Counted from the stretch's first letter, positions 37,159-46,333 are shown. The stretch is DNA of 64,000 nucleotides from Rhodanobacteraceae bacterium (GCA_009996615.1 JAACZU010000005.1:124001-188000); one strand, 5' to 3'. Numbers and translations are program-made. The notes: generated by a model not told the origin, from the sequence alone.

Positions 37159-37692
37159 CTAAAAGCGGCTGGATACGACGAACACGCTGAACTGACCATC
37201 CGTGCCTGCGCCGGGACCGTCTGCTTCCAGCCCCGCACCGAATGTCGCCGCGTCCTCTGCACAGCTAGTCTCAGCGCTTCCGTCGGCGCTTTCCCAGCGC
37301 GCATCGCTCCAACGGATGCAGACTGCAAGCTCGTTCGCACTGATCGGCGCGACCGCACCGCGCCCCTGCGGGAGTGCGCAGTTGACCTGCTGCTTCCAAA
37401 ACTCCAGATCATGCTGCGCGGGCGGAGACGCGGCAGGCGCTGTTCCGCAATCGAACTCGACGTACTGGTTCGCGTAATAATGGCCCACGTTCTGCCGGTT
37501 GGCCCGAATGCTGTCCATCATCATGTTGGCCAAGGCGGTCGCCTGCGAGCGGAGATGAGCGCTCTGATTTGTCTTGACCGAATAGGCCTGCAAGGCCGCA
37601 AGGCCCAGCATGCCGACGCTGAAGATGAGAAGCGCGATCAGGACTTCGAGCAACGTAAAGCCGCGACGGAATGCGACCGTTTTCATGATCAT
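37159..37692 (-). CDS. pilV: Minor pilin PilV
   Basis: A 177-residue prepilin: MIMKTVAFRRG|FTLLEVLIALLIFSVGMLGLAALQ, followed by the PilV pattern SQATALANMMMDSIRANR and a C-terminal domain with Cys pairs. A second ATG two codons in (MKTVAF, 37686) is equally possible. It is 10 bp after fimT. Confidence 0.92.
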   Translation of the reverse strand: MIMKTVAFRRGFTLLEVLIALLIFSVGMLGLAALQAYSVKTNQSAHLRSQATALANMMMDSIRANRQNVGHYYANQYVEFDCGTAPAASPPAQHDLEFWKQQVNCALPQGRGAVAPISANELAVCIRWSDARWESADGSAETSCAEDAATFGAGLEADGPGAGTDGQFSVFVVSSRF

Positions 37693-37702
37693 CGTCCCTT
37701 GC

Positions 37703-38278
37703 TCACTCGCAATCGACCGCCGTGGAACTGGAACGCCCCAAGGGCGTCACGAGAATCGTTCGTTGCTGCTTGTTGGTACAGGCATCGCTCGGCTTCAAGG
37801 TCAACGTCATGTCCCCGGTCAGCTGCGCTTCGCCACGTGCCTTGAAACGGATGAAGGCCACGTCCGAGGCAGGCGCAAGGCTGTTGCGCTCGTTGCCGAC
37901 CCAGCTTCGCAAGATATTGGCCGATGGAATCGGGCTGTCCGGATCGCCGCTCACCTTGTCGTCGACGAACACGATCCAGCCGTGCTTCCAGTCGCCGGCG
38001 GTGCCACAAGCATCAGGCACGCCGGAACGCGTATCCGCGGCGCAGATGGTGACACCGCGACTGCGCGTGATGGCTTCATTGCGCGCAAGATTGAATGCGC
38101 TGAGAAGATCGTTGGCCGCTGCGCTTACTCGATTGCTGCGCAACACGTAAGCGAAACTCGGAAAAGCGATGGCGGCGAGAATCGCAACGATCGATATCGT
38201 CACGACGAGTTCAATGAGGCCAAAGCCGGCATTGCGCGTAAGCGCTGCCTCTTTGGACCGACGCCGCGCGACCGACAT
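37703..38278 (-). CDS. fimT: Minor pilin FimT/GspH
   Basis: A 191-residue prepilin and first gene of the pilus cluster. The cleavage site is TRNAG|FGLIELVVTISIVAILAAIAFPSFAYVLRSNR; Gly replaces the usual Thr at +2. The GspH-type globular domain shows LARNEAITRSRGVTICAADTRSG and WKHGWIVFVDDK and ends STAVDCE. The upstream 38279-38434 gap has a GGGGGC/GTCCCC hairpin but no convincing promoter by eye. Confidence 0.92.
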   Translation of the reverse strand: MSVARRRSKEAALTRNAGFGLIELVVTISIVAILAAIAFPSFAYVLRSNRVSAAANDLLSAFNLARNEAITRSRGVTICAADTRSGVPDACGTAGDWKHGWIVFVDDKVSGDPDSPIPSANILRSWVGNERNSLAPASDVAFIRFKARGEAQLTGDMTLTLKPSDACTNKQQRTILVTPLGRSSSTAVDCE

Positions 38279-38434
38279 GCTCGTCTCCCCAGGTTAGAAC
38301 CGCCTTAGGGGACGCTAGTGCCCCCGCGGATTTCCAGCAAGACCCTATCGGCGTGGTAGGTAGCAAACGGCGGACGAGCGGTCGCTTCCGGATGCCCGTT
38401 CATCCACATGCGTCTGGAGCAGTAAGGCTCGTGG

Positions 38435-39382
38435 TCAGCCCACCACGCGCAACCTGAGCCCCTTCGGCAGCGCAAACGTCACGTCCTCCGGCTCCCCTTC
38501 CAGCTCGCGCACGCCAGCCGCACCGGCGGTGCGCAGCGCGGCGATGACGTCCTGGACCAGGCTTTCCGGGGCCGAGGCGCCGGCGGTGACGCCGACGCGG
38601 CTGCGGCCTTCGAGCCATTGCGGCTGGATGTCGGCGGCGCCGTCGATCAGGTAGGCCGGTACGCCCTGCTTCTCGGCCAGTTCGCGCAGGCGGTTGGAGT
38701 TGGAACTGTTCGGCGAGCCGACCACGAGCACGAGGTCGCACTGCTGGCCGAGCTTGCGCACCGCGTCCTGGCGGTTCTGCGTGGCGTAGCAGATGTCGTC
38801 GTGGCGCGGGCCGGCGATGGCCGGGAAACGCTGCTGCAACGCAGTGATGACTGCGCGCGTGTCGTCGATCGACAGCGTGGTCTGGGTCGCGAACGCGATG
38901 TGTTCCGGATTGCGCGGCGCCAGGCGCGCGACGCACTCAGGCGTCTCGACAAGGTGGATCGCGCCGGCAAAGGCCGGATCCCACTGCCCCATCGTGCCCT
39001 CGACTTCCGGATGGCCGGCATGGCCGATCAGCACGACGTCGCGGCCGGCCTTGCCGTGCCGCATGACTTCCATGTGCACCTTGGTGACCAGCGGACAGGT
39101 CGCGTCGAACACGGTCAGCCCGCGCTCGGCCGCCTCGCTGCGCACGGACTGCGAGACGCCGTGCGCGCTGAAGATCACGGTGGCGCCGTCGGGCACCTCG
39201 TGCAGTTCGTCGACGAACACCGCGCCTTGCGCGCGCAGCTTGTCGACGACGAAGCGGTTGTGCACGACTTCGTGGCGCACGTAGATCGGCGCGCCGAAGG
39301 TTTCGAGCGCACGTTCGACGATTTCGATCGCGCGGTCGACGCCGGCGCAGAATCCGCGGGGGTTGGCGAGCAGGACGTCCAT
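38435..39382 (-). CDS. ispH: 4-hydroxy-3-methylbut-2-enyl diphosphate reductase
   Basis: The last enzyme of the MEP isoprenoid pathway, with 315 residues and an iron-sulfur cluster. The three cluster cysteines are Cys12 (PRGFCAGV), Cys96 (DATCPLV) and Cys198 ([10 protein letters not shown]), at the positions found in E. coli. His41 (HEVVHN) and His74 (SAHG) and the [12 protein letters not shown] diphosphate-binding loop are present. The start at 39382 is set by the conserved [12 protein letters not shown]; the frame upstream runs through repeat sequence. Confidence 0.98.
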   Translation of the reverse strand: MDVLLANPRGFCAGVDRAIEIVERALETFGAPIYVRHEVVHNRFVVDKLRAQGAVFVDELHEVPDGATVIFSAHGVSQSVRSEAAERGLTVFDATCPLVTKVHMEVMRHGKAGRDVVLIGHAGHPEVEGTMGQWDPAFAGAIHLVETPECVARLAPRNPEHIAFATQTTLSIDDTRAVITALQQRFPAIAGPRHDDICYATQNRQDAVRKLGQQCDLVLVVGSPNSSNSNRLRELAEKQGVPAYLIDGAADIQPQWLEGRSRVGVTAGASAPESLVQDVIAALRTAGAAGVRELEGEPEDVTFALPKGLRLRVVG

Positions 39383-39399
39383 CCGCGCATTGTAACCCG

Positions 39400-39560
39400 G
39401 TGCCGAGAGCGGCGCGGCGGTCGGTTGCGCGCGGCGGCGGGACTCGCCGGGGCGGCTCCATCCGTGCGGCACCGCGCGGATGGTGGGACTCGCCGTGGCA
39501 GTCCAGCGCGCCACCCGGCGCCGTCACGCGGCTGCGTCCCACCCTACGAACGACTTGCCC
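39400..39560. repeat. GGGTGGGAC-family repeats upstream of ispH
   Basis: Repeated GGCGGGACTCGCCG and GGTGGGACTCGCCG units and an end GGCTGCGTCCCACCCTACGAA match the termini of the 43.04-kb palindromic element. The 237-bp gap 39383-39619 shows no gene. Confidence 0.55.
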
Positions 39561-39619
39561 CGGTCACGCGCCGCCGGCGCACGTCCCCCCGTTTCGCGGG
39601 ACGTTGCCGCACGGTGCGA

Positions 39620-40297
39620 TCAACCGTCCAGCCGCGCCCGCAGCTCGGCCAGCTCGCCGCGCAGCTCCGCCAGCTCGGCTTCGAGCCGCTCGACGCGCTC
39701 CGCCAGTTCCGCGCGCGGAACCGCGGCGGTCGCGCTGGCCGCGGCGGCGGCATACGCCTCGGCATCGACCGGGCCGCTCAGCAAATGCATGTAGCGGTCC
39801 TCGCGCTGGCCCGGCGCGCGGCCGAGGCAGGTCACCAGCGCCGGCTCGCGCTGGACCAGGCGCTCGAGCGTGTCGCGCACGTCGTCGAGGCCCGGGAACG
39901 CGCCGAGGCGCTCGGTGCGCGTCATCAGTTCGCCGACCGTCTGCGGGCCGCGCAGCAGCATCACGCACAGCACCGCACGCTGGCGCGCGGTGGTGCCGTA
40001 GACCGCATCGAAGCGATGCTCGTAGCGCAGCGCGCGCTGCGAGGAAGGTGCGACCTTGACCAGGCCGCGACCTTCCATCGCGCGCAGCGCATGCGCGACC
40101 TTGCCGGGTTCGAGCTGCATGAGCGGCTCGCGGCTCGTCTTCTGGTTGCACGCGGCGACCAGCGCGTTCTCGGTCAGCGGATAGACCTCCGGCGTCAACG
40201 CCGCCTTCTCGACCAGGCAGCCGAGGATGCGCGCCTCGATCGCGTCGAGCTGCGGCGCGACGGTGGCGGTCGCGGGCGATGGGGTTTCGTCGTGCAT
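39620..40297 (-). CDS. yceH: YceH-family (DUF480) protein
   Basis: A 225-residue cytoplasmic protein. It has the family winged-helix pair: DAIEARILGCLVEKAALTPEVYPLTENALVAACNQKTSREP at about 18-58, and QRAVLCVMLLRGPQTVGELMTRTERLG at about 105-132, then REDRYMHLLSG. A Leu-heptad coiled coil forms the C terminus (RAELAERVERLEAELAELRGELAELRARL, about 195-224). Function is unknown; in enterobacteria it lies near mviM/murJ, which is not the case here. Confidence 0.92.
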   Translation of the reverse strand: MHDETPSPATATVAPQLDAIEARILGCLVEKAALTPEVYPLTENALVAACNQKTSREPLMQLEPGKVAHALRAMEGRGLVKVAPSSQRALRYEHRFDAVYGTTARQRAVLCVMLLRGPQTVGELMTRTERLGAFPGLDDVRDTLERLVQREPALVTCLGRAPGQREDRYMHLLSGPVDAEAYAAAAASATAAVPRAELAERVERLEAELAELRGELAELRARLDG

Positions 40298-40404
40298 GCA
40301 CTGGCCGGCTATCGGAGGGGCCGGCGAGTGTAGCGCCGCACGCGCGGCGCGACGATGCGCTGCCCATGTCGCACGACTGGCCTAGACTGCACGCCCTGCC
40401 CCTG

Positions 40405-40426
40405 CCCGCCGCCGCCGCCGCCGCCG
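40405..40426. repeat. CCG trinucleotide microsatellite
   Basis: About seven uninterrupted CCG/GCC units end directly at the ATG of the HAD hydrolase, in the place where a ribosome-binding site would be expected. Confidence 0.7.
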
Positions 40427-41107
40427 ATGAAGACTCCGCCGCAAACCGCCTTCGTGTTCGACCTCGACGGCACGCTGGTCGACAGCGTCTACCAGCACGT
40501 GCTGGCCTGGCAGGAGGCGCTCGAATCGGAGGGCATCGTGCTGTCGGTGTGGCGCATCCATCGGCGCATCGGCATGAGCGGCAGCCTGATGATGAACATC
40601 CTGCTGCGCGAAAGCGGCGTGGCGATCGACGATGCGCGCGCCGAGCGCATGCGCCAGCGCCATGCCGAGGCCTACACCCGTCGCGCGGCGACGATTCGCC
40701 CGCTGCCCGGTGCACGCGAGCTGGTCGCCTACTTGTCCGAGGCGGGCATTCCGTGGGCGATCGCGACCAGCGGCCGCATGGAAACCGCCGGCCCCGTGAT
40801 CGAGTCGCTCGGCGTCGACCTCGCCGGCGTGCCGGTCGTCACGCGCGACCAGGTGCGCTACGCCAAGCCCGACCCGGACCTGTTCCTCGCCGCCGCCGAA
40901 CGGCTCGGTGCCCGAATCGAGAACGTCACCGTAGTCGGCGATGCGGTGTGGGACATGCTTGCCGCGCGCCGCGCCCACGCGCTCGGCATCGGCCTGCTGT
41001 CGGGCGGCTATGCGCGGGACGAGCTCGAACGCGCCGGTGCCTACCGCGTATTCGACGACCCGGCCGACCTGCTGTGGCACATCGACGAGGTCGGCGGGCG
41101 GTGCTGA
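40427..41107 (+). CDS. HAD-superfamily phosphatase
   Basis: A 226-residue hydrolase of the phosphoglycolate-phosphatase/beta-phosphoglucomutase type. Motif I is VFDLDGTLVDS with the nucleophile Asp, motif II is in IATSGR, motif III is the Lys of AKPDPDLF, and motif IV is VVGDAVWDM; the cap domain is about 20-90. The substrate is undetermined. The ATG at 40427 has no visible ribosome-binding site because a CCG repeat precedes it. An in-frame start at 40355 would add seven consecutive prolines. It is divergent from yceH. Confidence 0.88.
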   Translation: MKTPPQTAFVFDLDGTLVDSVYQHVLAWQEALESEGIVLSVWRIHRRIGMSGSLMMNILLRESGVAIDDARAERMRQRHAEAYTRRAATIRPLPGARELVAYLSEAGIPWAIATSGRMETAGPVIESLGVDLAGVPVVTRDQVRYAKPDPDLFLAAAERLGARIENVTVVGDAVWDMLAARRAHALGIGLLSGGYARDELERAGAYRVFDDPADLLWHIDEVGGRC

Positions 41108-41157
41108 GGCACGCACCGACAACGGCATCGCGCACACCCGGCAGCGCCTGGAGGGCT

Positions 41158-41223
41158 GTGGGAGGGACTTCAGTCCCGATGCCTTGCCGGTCAAGAAGCA
41201 TCGCGGCCGAGGCCGCTCCCGCA
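41158..41223. repeat. REP-type inverted pair
   Basis: GTGGGAGGGACTTCAGTCCCGATGC is paired with the inverted unit AGCATCGCGGCCGAGGCCGCTCCC, between two convergent genes, where it may act as a bidirectional transcription barrier. Confidence 0.7.
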
Positions 41224-41233
41224 TCGACGCGCG

Positions 41234-42952
41234 TCAGGGATCGCCGCTGGTGTCGTCCTCGCCGCCCGGCGCCGGCACGCAGCCGGGCACGATCGCGTCG
41301 GCGCCGGCCAGCCACCACTCGCGGCGGTTGGCATGGCCGACATGGACCGCCTTGGCCCGGTCGACGCAGTCGCCCATCGCATCCTGCAGGATGAACAGGC
41401 GCCGCGCCGCCGGATCGGCCGCCAGCCAGACTGTCGCCTCGGCGTATTGCCGGTCCCAGGCGAGGTTGAATCCGAACTCGCGCACCGGCCCGCTCGCCAT
41501 CAGCAGGTTCTGCTCCTTCCACGCGACCAGGCCGAGTTCGGTATTGGCGCCGGCCAGTTCGCGCGCCTTGCGCATGAGACCGCGCGCCGAGCTGGAGTCG
41601 TTGAGCAGCGGATACAGGCCCAGGCTGACGATCAGCCAGGTCGCGGCGAAGCCGCCGAGCAGCGCATGCACGCCGCGGCGCGGCCGGAACACCAGCGCGC
41701 TGGCGACGAACGCGAGGCCGATCGCGAGCACCAGCGCCCACAGCAGCGAACCGGCGTCGCCGAGCTCGCGCTGCTCGACGAAGCGCTGCACCGCGGCCGA
41801 GTGGCCGAACCAGGCCCAGACGCCGGCCGCAGCGATCATCAGGCCGCCGCCGAGCGCGAGCACGAACGCGGTCAGGCGCAGCCAGCGTGCCTGCTCGAGC
41901 TCGGCCAGGTACGGCGCCATCGCCAGCGCGACCATCGGCATCGCCGGCATCAGGTAGACCTCGCGCTTGCCCGACGGGATGCTGAAGAACACGGCCACGA
42001 GCAGCGCCCACGCCAGCGGCAGCAGCACGCGCGCCTCGCCGGCGCGCAGGTCGCGCCACCAGCGCGGCGCCGCGCCGAGGTAGCCGAGCGACAGCGGCAG
42101 CCAGCCGAACAGCACCACCGGCACGAAGTACCAGAACGGCTGCGCGTGGTGCCAGGAATGCGCGTAGCGCGTGGCGGTCTGGCGGAAGAACAGGTCGTCG
42201 ACGTAGGCCGCGTACTCGGGCGTACCGTACGCCTGCGCCGCCAGCAGCACCGCCCCGCCCCACCCCAGCACCGGCGCGGCGAACGCGAGCGCACCGCCGA
42301 GCCAGCGCCACGCGTCGCCAGTGGTGCGCGTCACGCCGGCCCAGCCGCGCCAGCGCGCGAACAGGTACGGCACGAACAGCAGCAGCGCGAGCACGCCGAC
42401 GCCCTTGGTGATCACGCCCAGGCCCGCCGCGAAGCAGCCGAGCCAGTATTTGCGCCAGTCCGGTCCGCGCAGGAAATGCAGCAGCAGGCCCCAGTTCGCC
42501 AGCGTGATCCAGGCCATGACCAGCGGATCGATCTGCGCACGCTTGACCTGGAACAGGAACTGCGTGGTGAAGAGCAGCGCGATCGCCGCATACAGACCGG
42601 CACGCGCGTTCCACAGGCGCCGGCCGAGGTCATACGTCAGGCCCAGCGTCAGCAGGCCAGCCAGCAGCGAGGGCAGCAAAAACGCGATGCGCCAGTTGCG
42701 CACCAGCTCGAACGCGGCCGCCTGCAGCCAGAACAGCATCGGCGGCTTGTCCGAGTACAGCTCACGGCCGCGATGCGGGAACAGCCAGTCGCCCGACTCG
42801 ACCATCTGCTTGGCGGCGAGCACGAAGCGCGGCTCGTCGGACGGCCACGGATCGCGCAGGCCGATGCCGGCGGCGAGCAGCACGAACGCGAACAGCATGA
42901 ACAGCCAGAAGTCGCGGCGCTCGCGCGCGGCGTCGGACACGGAAACGGTCAT
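41234..42952 (-). CDS. ArnT/PMT-type glycosyltransferase
   Basis: An integral inner-membrane GT-C glycosyltransferase of about 572 residues that uses a polyprenyl-phosphate sugar. The first luminal loop carries the acidic motif GLRDPWPSDEPRF and GDWLFPHRGRELYSDKPPMLFWLQ, as in ArnT, which moves aminoarabinose to lipid A. About 11-12 hydrophobic helices follow and the C-terminal soluble domain begins near residue 460. No arn genes are adjacent, so the sugar and target are uncertain. ATG 42952 was chosen; GTG 42979 adds nine residues. Confidence 0.85.
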   Translation of the reverse strand: MTVSVSDAARERRDFWLFMLFAFVLLAAGIGLRDPWPSDEPRFVLAAKQMVESGDWLFPHRGRELYSDKPPMLFWLQAAAFELVRNWRIAFLLPSLLAGLLTLGLTYDLGRRLWNARAGLYAAIALLFTTQFLFQVKRAQIDPLVMAWITLANWGLLLHFLRGPDWRKYWLGCFAAGLGVITKGVGVLALLLFVPYLFARWRGWAGVTRTTGDAWRWLGGALAFAAPVLGWGGAVLLAAQAYGTPEYAAYVDDLFFRQTATRYAHSWHHAQPFWYFVPVVLFGWLPLSLGYLGAAPRWWRDLRAGEARVLLPLAWALLVAVFFSIPSGKREVYLMPAMPMVALAMAPYLAELEQARWLRLTAFVLALGGGLMIAAAGVWAWFGHSAAVQRFVEQRELGDAGSLLWALVLAIGLAFVASALVFRPRRGVHALLGGFAATWLIVSLGLYPLLNDSSSARGLMRKARELAGANTELGLVAWKEQNLLMASGPVREFGFNLAWDRQYAEATVWLAADPAARRLFILQDAMGDCVDRAKAVHVGHANRREWWLAGADAIVPGCVPAPGGEDDTSGDP

Positions 42953-43040
42953 CGTGGAATCGGGCGGCGGGGACCGCACCTATCCTAGCAGCGCGGTGTC
43001 GTCAGAGCCGATCTGGCGCATGGGGCGCGGCGCCGAAGAC

Positions 43041-43128
43041 CGTAGGGTGGGCCGCAGCCGCGTAGCGGCGGGTCCCACCGGGCGCTTCGGTGGGACTCGC
43101 GCCTTCCGGCGCTGCGGCCCACCCTACG
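43041..43128. repeat. 88-bp palindromic element with perfect 18-bp termini
   Basis: The ends CGTAGGGTGGGCCGCAGC (43041-43058) and its exact complement (43111-43128) flank internal smaller inverted repeats. Related ends occur at 23.6, 39.5, 47.2 and 52.1-52.3 kb. It looks like a non-autonomous MITE or BIME; no transposase is in the window. Confidence 0.8.
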
Positions 43129-43131
43129 AAC

Positions 43132-43197
43132 TGTGGGAGCGCTTCAGCCGCGATGCTTTTTCACCCAAGGCATCGGGACTGTGAAGTCCCTCCCACC
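43132..43197. repeat. REP-type inverted pair
   Basis: GTGGGAGCGCTTCAGCCGCGATGC and the inverted GGCATCGGGACTGTGAAGTCCCTCCCAC directly follow the 88-bp palindrome and end at the stop of the lipoprotein gene. Confidence 0.7.
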
Positions 43198-43198
43198 G

Positions 43199-43624
43199 CT
43201 ACTTCGCCTGCTCCTGCGCGGCCTTGAGCCGGCGCGCATCGAGCTGCTCGATGCGCTGGATGCGGCAGCGTTCGCCGCGCACCAGCACCGCGTCGGCGTC
43301 GGCGCGCACGAACGTGCGCCCGGTCAGCGCGATCGTCGGCGCGCCGTTCAACTCGTAGCACGGGCCGAACAGGGTCAGCAGGTAGGCCCGGTTCGGCGTA
43401 CTCCACAGCACCACGTGCTCGGGGTCGGGCGAATCCCAGTCGTCGAGGCGGCTGAAATCGGCCGACAGCGCGACGCCGGTCGTGTACTCGCGGTAGTCCA
43501 GCTTCGGCTTGGCGGCGCCGCGCGTCGCGGACGCCCCGGACGCCTGCGCGCCGGCCGGGCCGTTCACGGTCTGCATGCAACCGGCGAGGGCCAGCAGCAG
43601 TGCGGCGACGAGGGATCGGCTCAT
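43199..43624 (-). CDS. Small DUF6491-like lipoprotein
   Basis: A 141-residue exported lipoprotein. MSRSLVAALLLALAGC has a lipobox LALAGC with Cys16 as the lipidation site, and a Gly/Ala-rich linker follows. The conserved domain (about 43-140) shows TGVALSADFSRLDDWDSPDPEHVVLWSTPNRAYLLTLFGPCYEL and GERCRIQRIEQLDARRL, a pattern found in short lipoproteins of this bacterial order. Function is unknown. It is divergent from the Rieske oxygenase, separated by 88 bp. Confidence 0.82.
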   Translation of the reverse strand: MSRSLVAALLLALAGCMQTVNGPAGAQASGASATRGAAKPKLDYREYTTGVALSADFSRLDDWDSPDPEHVVLWSTPNRAYLLTLFGPCYELNGAPTIALTGRTFVRADADAVLVRGERCRIQRIEQLDARRLKAAQEQAK

Positions 43625-43712
43625 GGGACATTCTCCTTGGTTGAGGGCCCACCGCTTGTCCGCGGCGGACCCGCTATCGATACTGCATGCGTCGCACTAC
43701 GGCCACAAGACG

Positions 43713-44795
43713 ATGCCCCTGCACGCCGACCTCGCCAGCCAGCCGCTCGCCCACGCGACCGCGCTGCCGGCCCGCTACTACCTCGGCGAGGAGGCCGCGC
43801 GGCGCGATCGCGACACGGTGTTCGCGCGCAGCTGGCAACTCGTCGCGCATGCGTCTCAGGTGGACGGTGCGGGGGATCATGTCGTCGCAACGGTCGCCGG
43901 CGTGCCGCTGCTGATCGTGCGCGACGCCGACGGCACGCTGCGCGCGCTGCACAATGTCTGTCGCCATCGCGCCGGGCCGCTGGCGACCTGCGACGGCCGC
44001 GGCGCGAAGCGCCTGCGCTGCCACTACCACGGCTGGACCTATGCGCTGGACGGCCAGCTGACGAGCGCGCCGGAGATGGCCTGCGCGGCCGGCTTCGACA
44101 CGGCTGCGGTGCGGCTGCCGCAGGCGCGCGTCGCCGAGTGGCGCGGGCTGGTGTTCGTCGCGCTCGACGCGGCGCCGCCGCTGGCCGAGATACTCGACGG
44201 CATCGATGCACGCCTCGGCACCGACGCGCTCGCCGGCTACGTGTTCGACCGCCGCGTCGGCTACGACATCGACTGCGACTGGAAGGTCTATGTCGACAAC
44301 TACCTCGAGGGCTACCACGTCCCGCACATCCATCCGGAGCTGAACCGGATGCTCGACTACCGCAGCTACCTGACCGAGCCGGCGCGCTGGCACTCGCTGC
44401 AATGGAGTCCGCTCGAGAGCGCCGGCGAGCTGTACGGCAACGGCGAGGCGCTGTACTACTGGATCTGGCCGAACACGATGCTGAACATCCTGCCCGACCG
44501 GCTGCAGACCAACCGCGTGTTGCCGCTCGGCAGCGGCCGCTGCCGCGTCGAGTTCGACTTCTACTATCCGGCCGGCGGCGACGCCACGCGGCGCGAGCGC
44601 GACCACGCGTTCAGCGACGTCGTGCAGCACGAGGACGTCGTGATCTGCGAGCACGTGCAGCGCGGCCTCGCCTCGGGCTCCTACGTCGCCGGGCGCCTGA
44701 ACCCGCTGCGCGAGAGCGGCGTACACCACTTCCACGAACTGCTGCGCGCGGCCTATCGCGCCGGGATCATGGACGGGAACGCCGGCGCCGCTTGA
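43713..44795 (+). CDS. Rieske non-haem iron oxygenase, alpha subunit
   Basis: A 360-residue ring-hydroxylating-type oxygenase. The N-terminal Rieske [2Fe-2S] domain has Cys83-x-His85 (VCRHRAG) and Cys103-x2-His106 (CHYHGW). The catalytic domain binds mononuclear iron through His202 and His207 in VDNYLEGYHVPHIHPEL, with a later Asp likely as third ligand (near FSDVVQHED). It is most like the choline/carnitine monooxygenase and phenylpropionate dioxygenase groups. No ferredoxin reductase or beta subunit is next to it, so electrons must come from elsewhere. The start at 43713 is set by family alignment; no strong ribosome-binding site is visible. Confidence 0.9.
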   Translation: MPLHADLASQPLAHATALPARYYLGEEAARRDRDTVFARSWQLVAHASQVDGAGDHVVATVAGVPLLIVRDADGTLRALHNVCRHRAGPLATCDGRGAKRLRCHYHGWTYALDGQLTSAPEMACAAGFDTAAVRLPQARVAEWRGLVFVALDAAPPLAEILDGIDARLGTDALAGYVFDRRVGYDIDCDWKVYVDNYLEGYHVPHIHPELNRMLDYRSYLTEPARWHSLQWSPLESAGELYGNGEALYYWIWPNTMLNILPDRLQTNRVLPLGSGRCRVEFDFYYPAGGDATRRERDHAFSDVVQHEDVVICEHVQRGLASGSYVAGRLNPLRESGVHHFHELLRAAYRAGIMDGNAGAA

Positions 44796-44849
44796 TCCGG
44801 CCCTCGAACACGCTGCCGCAAGGCAACGCGACCCTGCTGGGCAGGCACG

Positions 44850-45012
44850 GCGGAAGCCGCGATGCTTTTCCCGGCAGAAAGTACAGGTCCCGGCACAAAG
44901 CACAAGCATCGCGCCTGCCGGCGCTCCCACAGAAGCGCGACGCGTGCGGAGCGGCGGAAGCCGCGATGCTCTGCTGGGCGGGCGGGAACACGACATCGCG
45001 CCTGCCGGCGCG
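44850..45012. repeat. Two consecutive REP-type inverted pairs
   Basis: GGAAGCCGCGATGCTTTTCCCGGC and ACAAGCATCGCGCCTGCCGGCGCTCCCACA form one pair; GGCGGAAGCCGCGATGCTC and ACATCGCGCCTGCCGGCGC form the second. They fill the convergent gap between the Rieske gene and the barrel protein. Confidence 0.7.
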
Positions 45013-45017
45013 GCGCA

Positions 45018-46220
45018 TCAGAACCGCACCGACCAGAGCGCCTCGAACTCGAACTGGCTGGCGGTCGCGTTCGCGCGCGGCAGGTAGCCTGGCATCAGCA
45101 GGTAGTACGGCGATGTGGCGTAGCTGGCCAGGAAGCTCAGGTTGGCGCCGTTGCTGAAGCCGCGCGACCAGCCGAGCGAGATCGTGTCGTTCGCCGCCAC
45201 CTCGGCGAGCGCGTCGGCGAGCAGCCTGGAGGTCGGCACCGGCTGCTGGCGCGTGGTGTAGCGCAACTGCAGGTTGCCGAGCGTGTCGTCGTGCCAGGTT
45301 CCGCCGATGCTGTAGACGTTCAGGTCGCGCCAGGCGAAGACCGGGCTGGAGCCGTCGCCGAGCAGGGCAAGGAAACGGGTCGGCAGGTTCGAACTGGTGA
45401 ACGGCGTGATCGCGCTGTACATCACGCGCTGCAGGCCGAGCTCGACGCCGAGCTGCGGCGTCACGGCGTAGCTGAGCTGCGCGGTCGCGCTGGCCGGGAT
45501 GTCGAAGTCGCCTGGATCAGCGAACACGCCGCGGTAGTTCACGAACGCGCCCATGCCGACGCGCGACTGGTAGCCGAGGTTCCAGCGCAGGCTCTCGCCG
45601 AGCGAGTCGCCGACGTCGATGCGCGCACCGGCGCCGTACGAACTGTCACCGTACCAGGTCGGCAGCGGCGCATGCGCGGCGTCGCCGGTGGTGCCGAGGC
45701 CAATGCTGGCGAAACGCTGGTAGGCCAGCACGCCGGTCAGGCGGACGCTGCCGTGCTCGCCCCAGTCACGCGACAGCGAAGGCGCGACGACGGTGCGCTG
45801 CAGGCCGACCGATGGCAGGCCCGCCAGTTGCATGCCCTGGCGCGGCAGCACGGCCGGCGTGTCGGCGACCGTACCGGTCGCGACCGAGACTGCGAAGGAA
45901 GTGGCCGGCGCCGGCTGCGCACCGAACAGCGGCGCACCTTCGACGACACCGGAATAGTTGTCGAGAACGCGCGGCGCAGTCAGCGCCTGCGGCTGCAGCG
46001 CCCACGAGAATTGCGGGGTGATGCTGGCAAGCGCGTAATCGCGCCAGCGCGCGAGCGCGCGAGCGCCGCCTGCCGCATCTTCGGCCGCCGCGACGGTCGC
46101 GGCCGGAACCTCCGGCACGCGGTCCAACGGCGCCGCCTGCGCGAGCAAAGTGAATGGGAGCGCCAGCCCTGCGCTTAGCGCCCCCATCCAACGCCCTGTG
46201 TTTGCTGTTGCCCGCTGCAT
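45018..46220 (-). CDS. Outer-membrane beta-barrel protein, FadL/OmpP1-like
   Basis: A 400-residue exported protein with signal peptide [20 protein letters not shown]...LAQA (about 1-29). It is followed by many amphipathic strands (LNYSG..., [63 protein letters not shown]) and a C-terminal Phe (FEALWSVRF), the signature recognised by the Bam machinery. The GYQSRVGM and VELGLQRV patterns resemble the FadL hydrocarbon-transport family, but the N-terminal hatch is not clear. The start at 46220 has a GAAGGGG site. It is divergent from thiD. Confidence 0.7.
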   Translation of the reverse strand: MQRATANTGRWMGALSAGLALPFTLLAQAAPLDRVPEVPAATVAAAEDAAGGARALARWRDYALASITPQFSWALQPQALTAPRVLDNYSGVVEGAPLFGAQPAPATSFAVSVATGTVADTPAVLPRQGMQLAGLPSVGLQRTVVAPSLSRDWGEHGSVRLTGVLAYQRFASIGLGTTGDAAHAPLPTWYGDSSYGAGARIDVGDSLGESLRWNLGYQSRVGMGAFVNYRGVFADPGDFDIPASATAQLSYAVTPQLGVELGLQRVMYSAITPFTSSNLPTRFLALLGDGSSPVFAWRDLNVYSIGGTWHDDTLGNLQLRYTTRQQPVPTSRLLADALAEVAANDTISLGWSRGFSNGANLSFLASYATSPYYLLMPGYLPRANATASQFEFEALWSVRF

Positions 46221-46333
46221 CGCCCCTTCTGCTGCGGTAGTGGATCGGCTGTGATCTAATCGGCGGCGATTTTGGCGAAAATGCAACAGAAGTCAAGCGC
46301 GGCGCGCGCGACCTGACCGAAAGTCCTTGTGAA

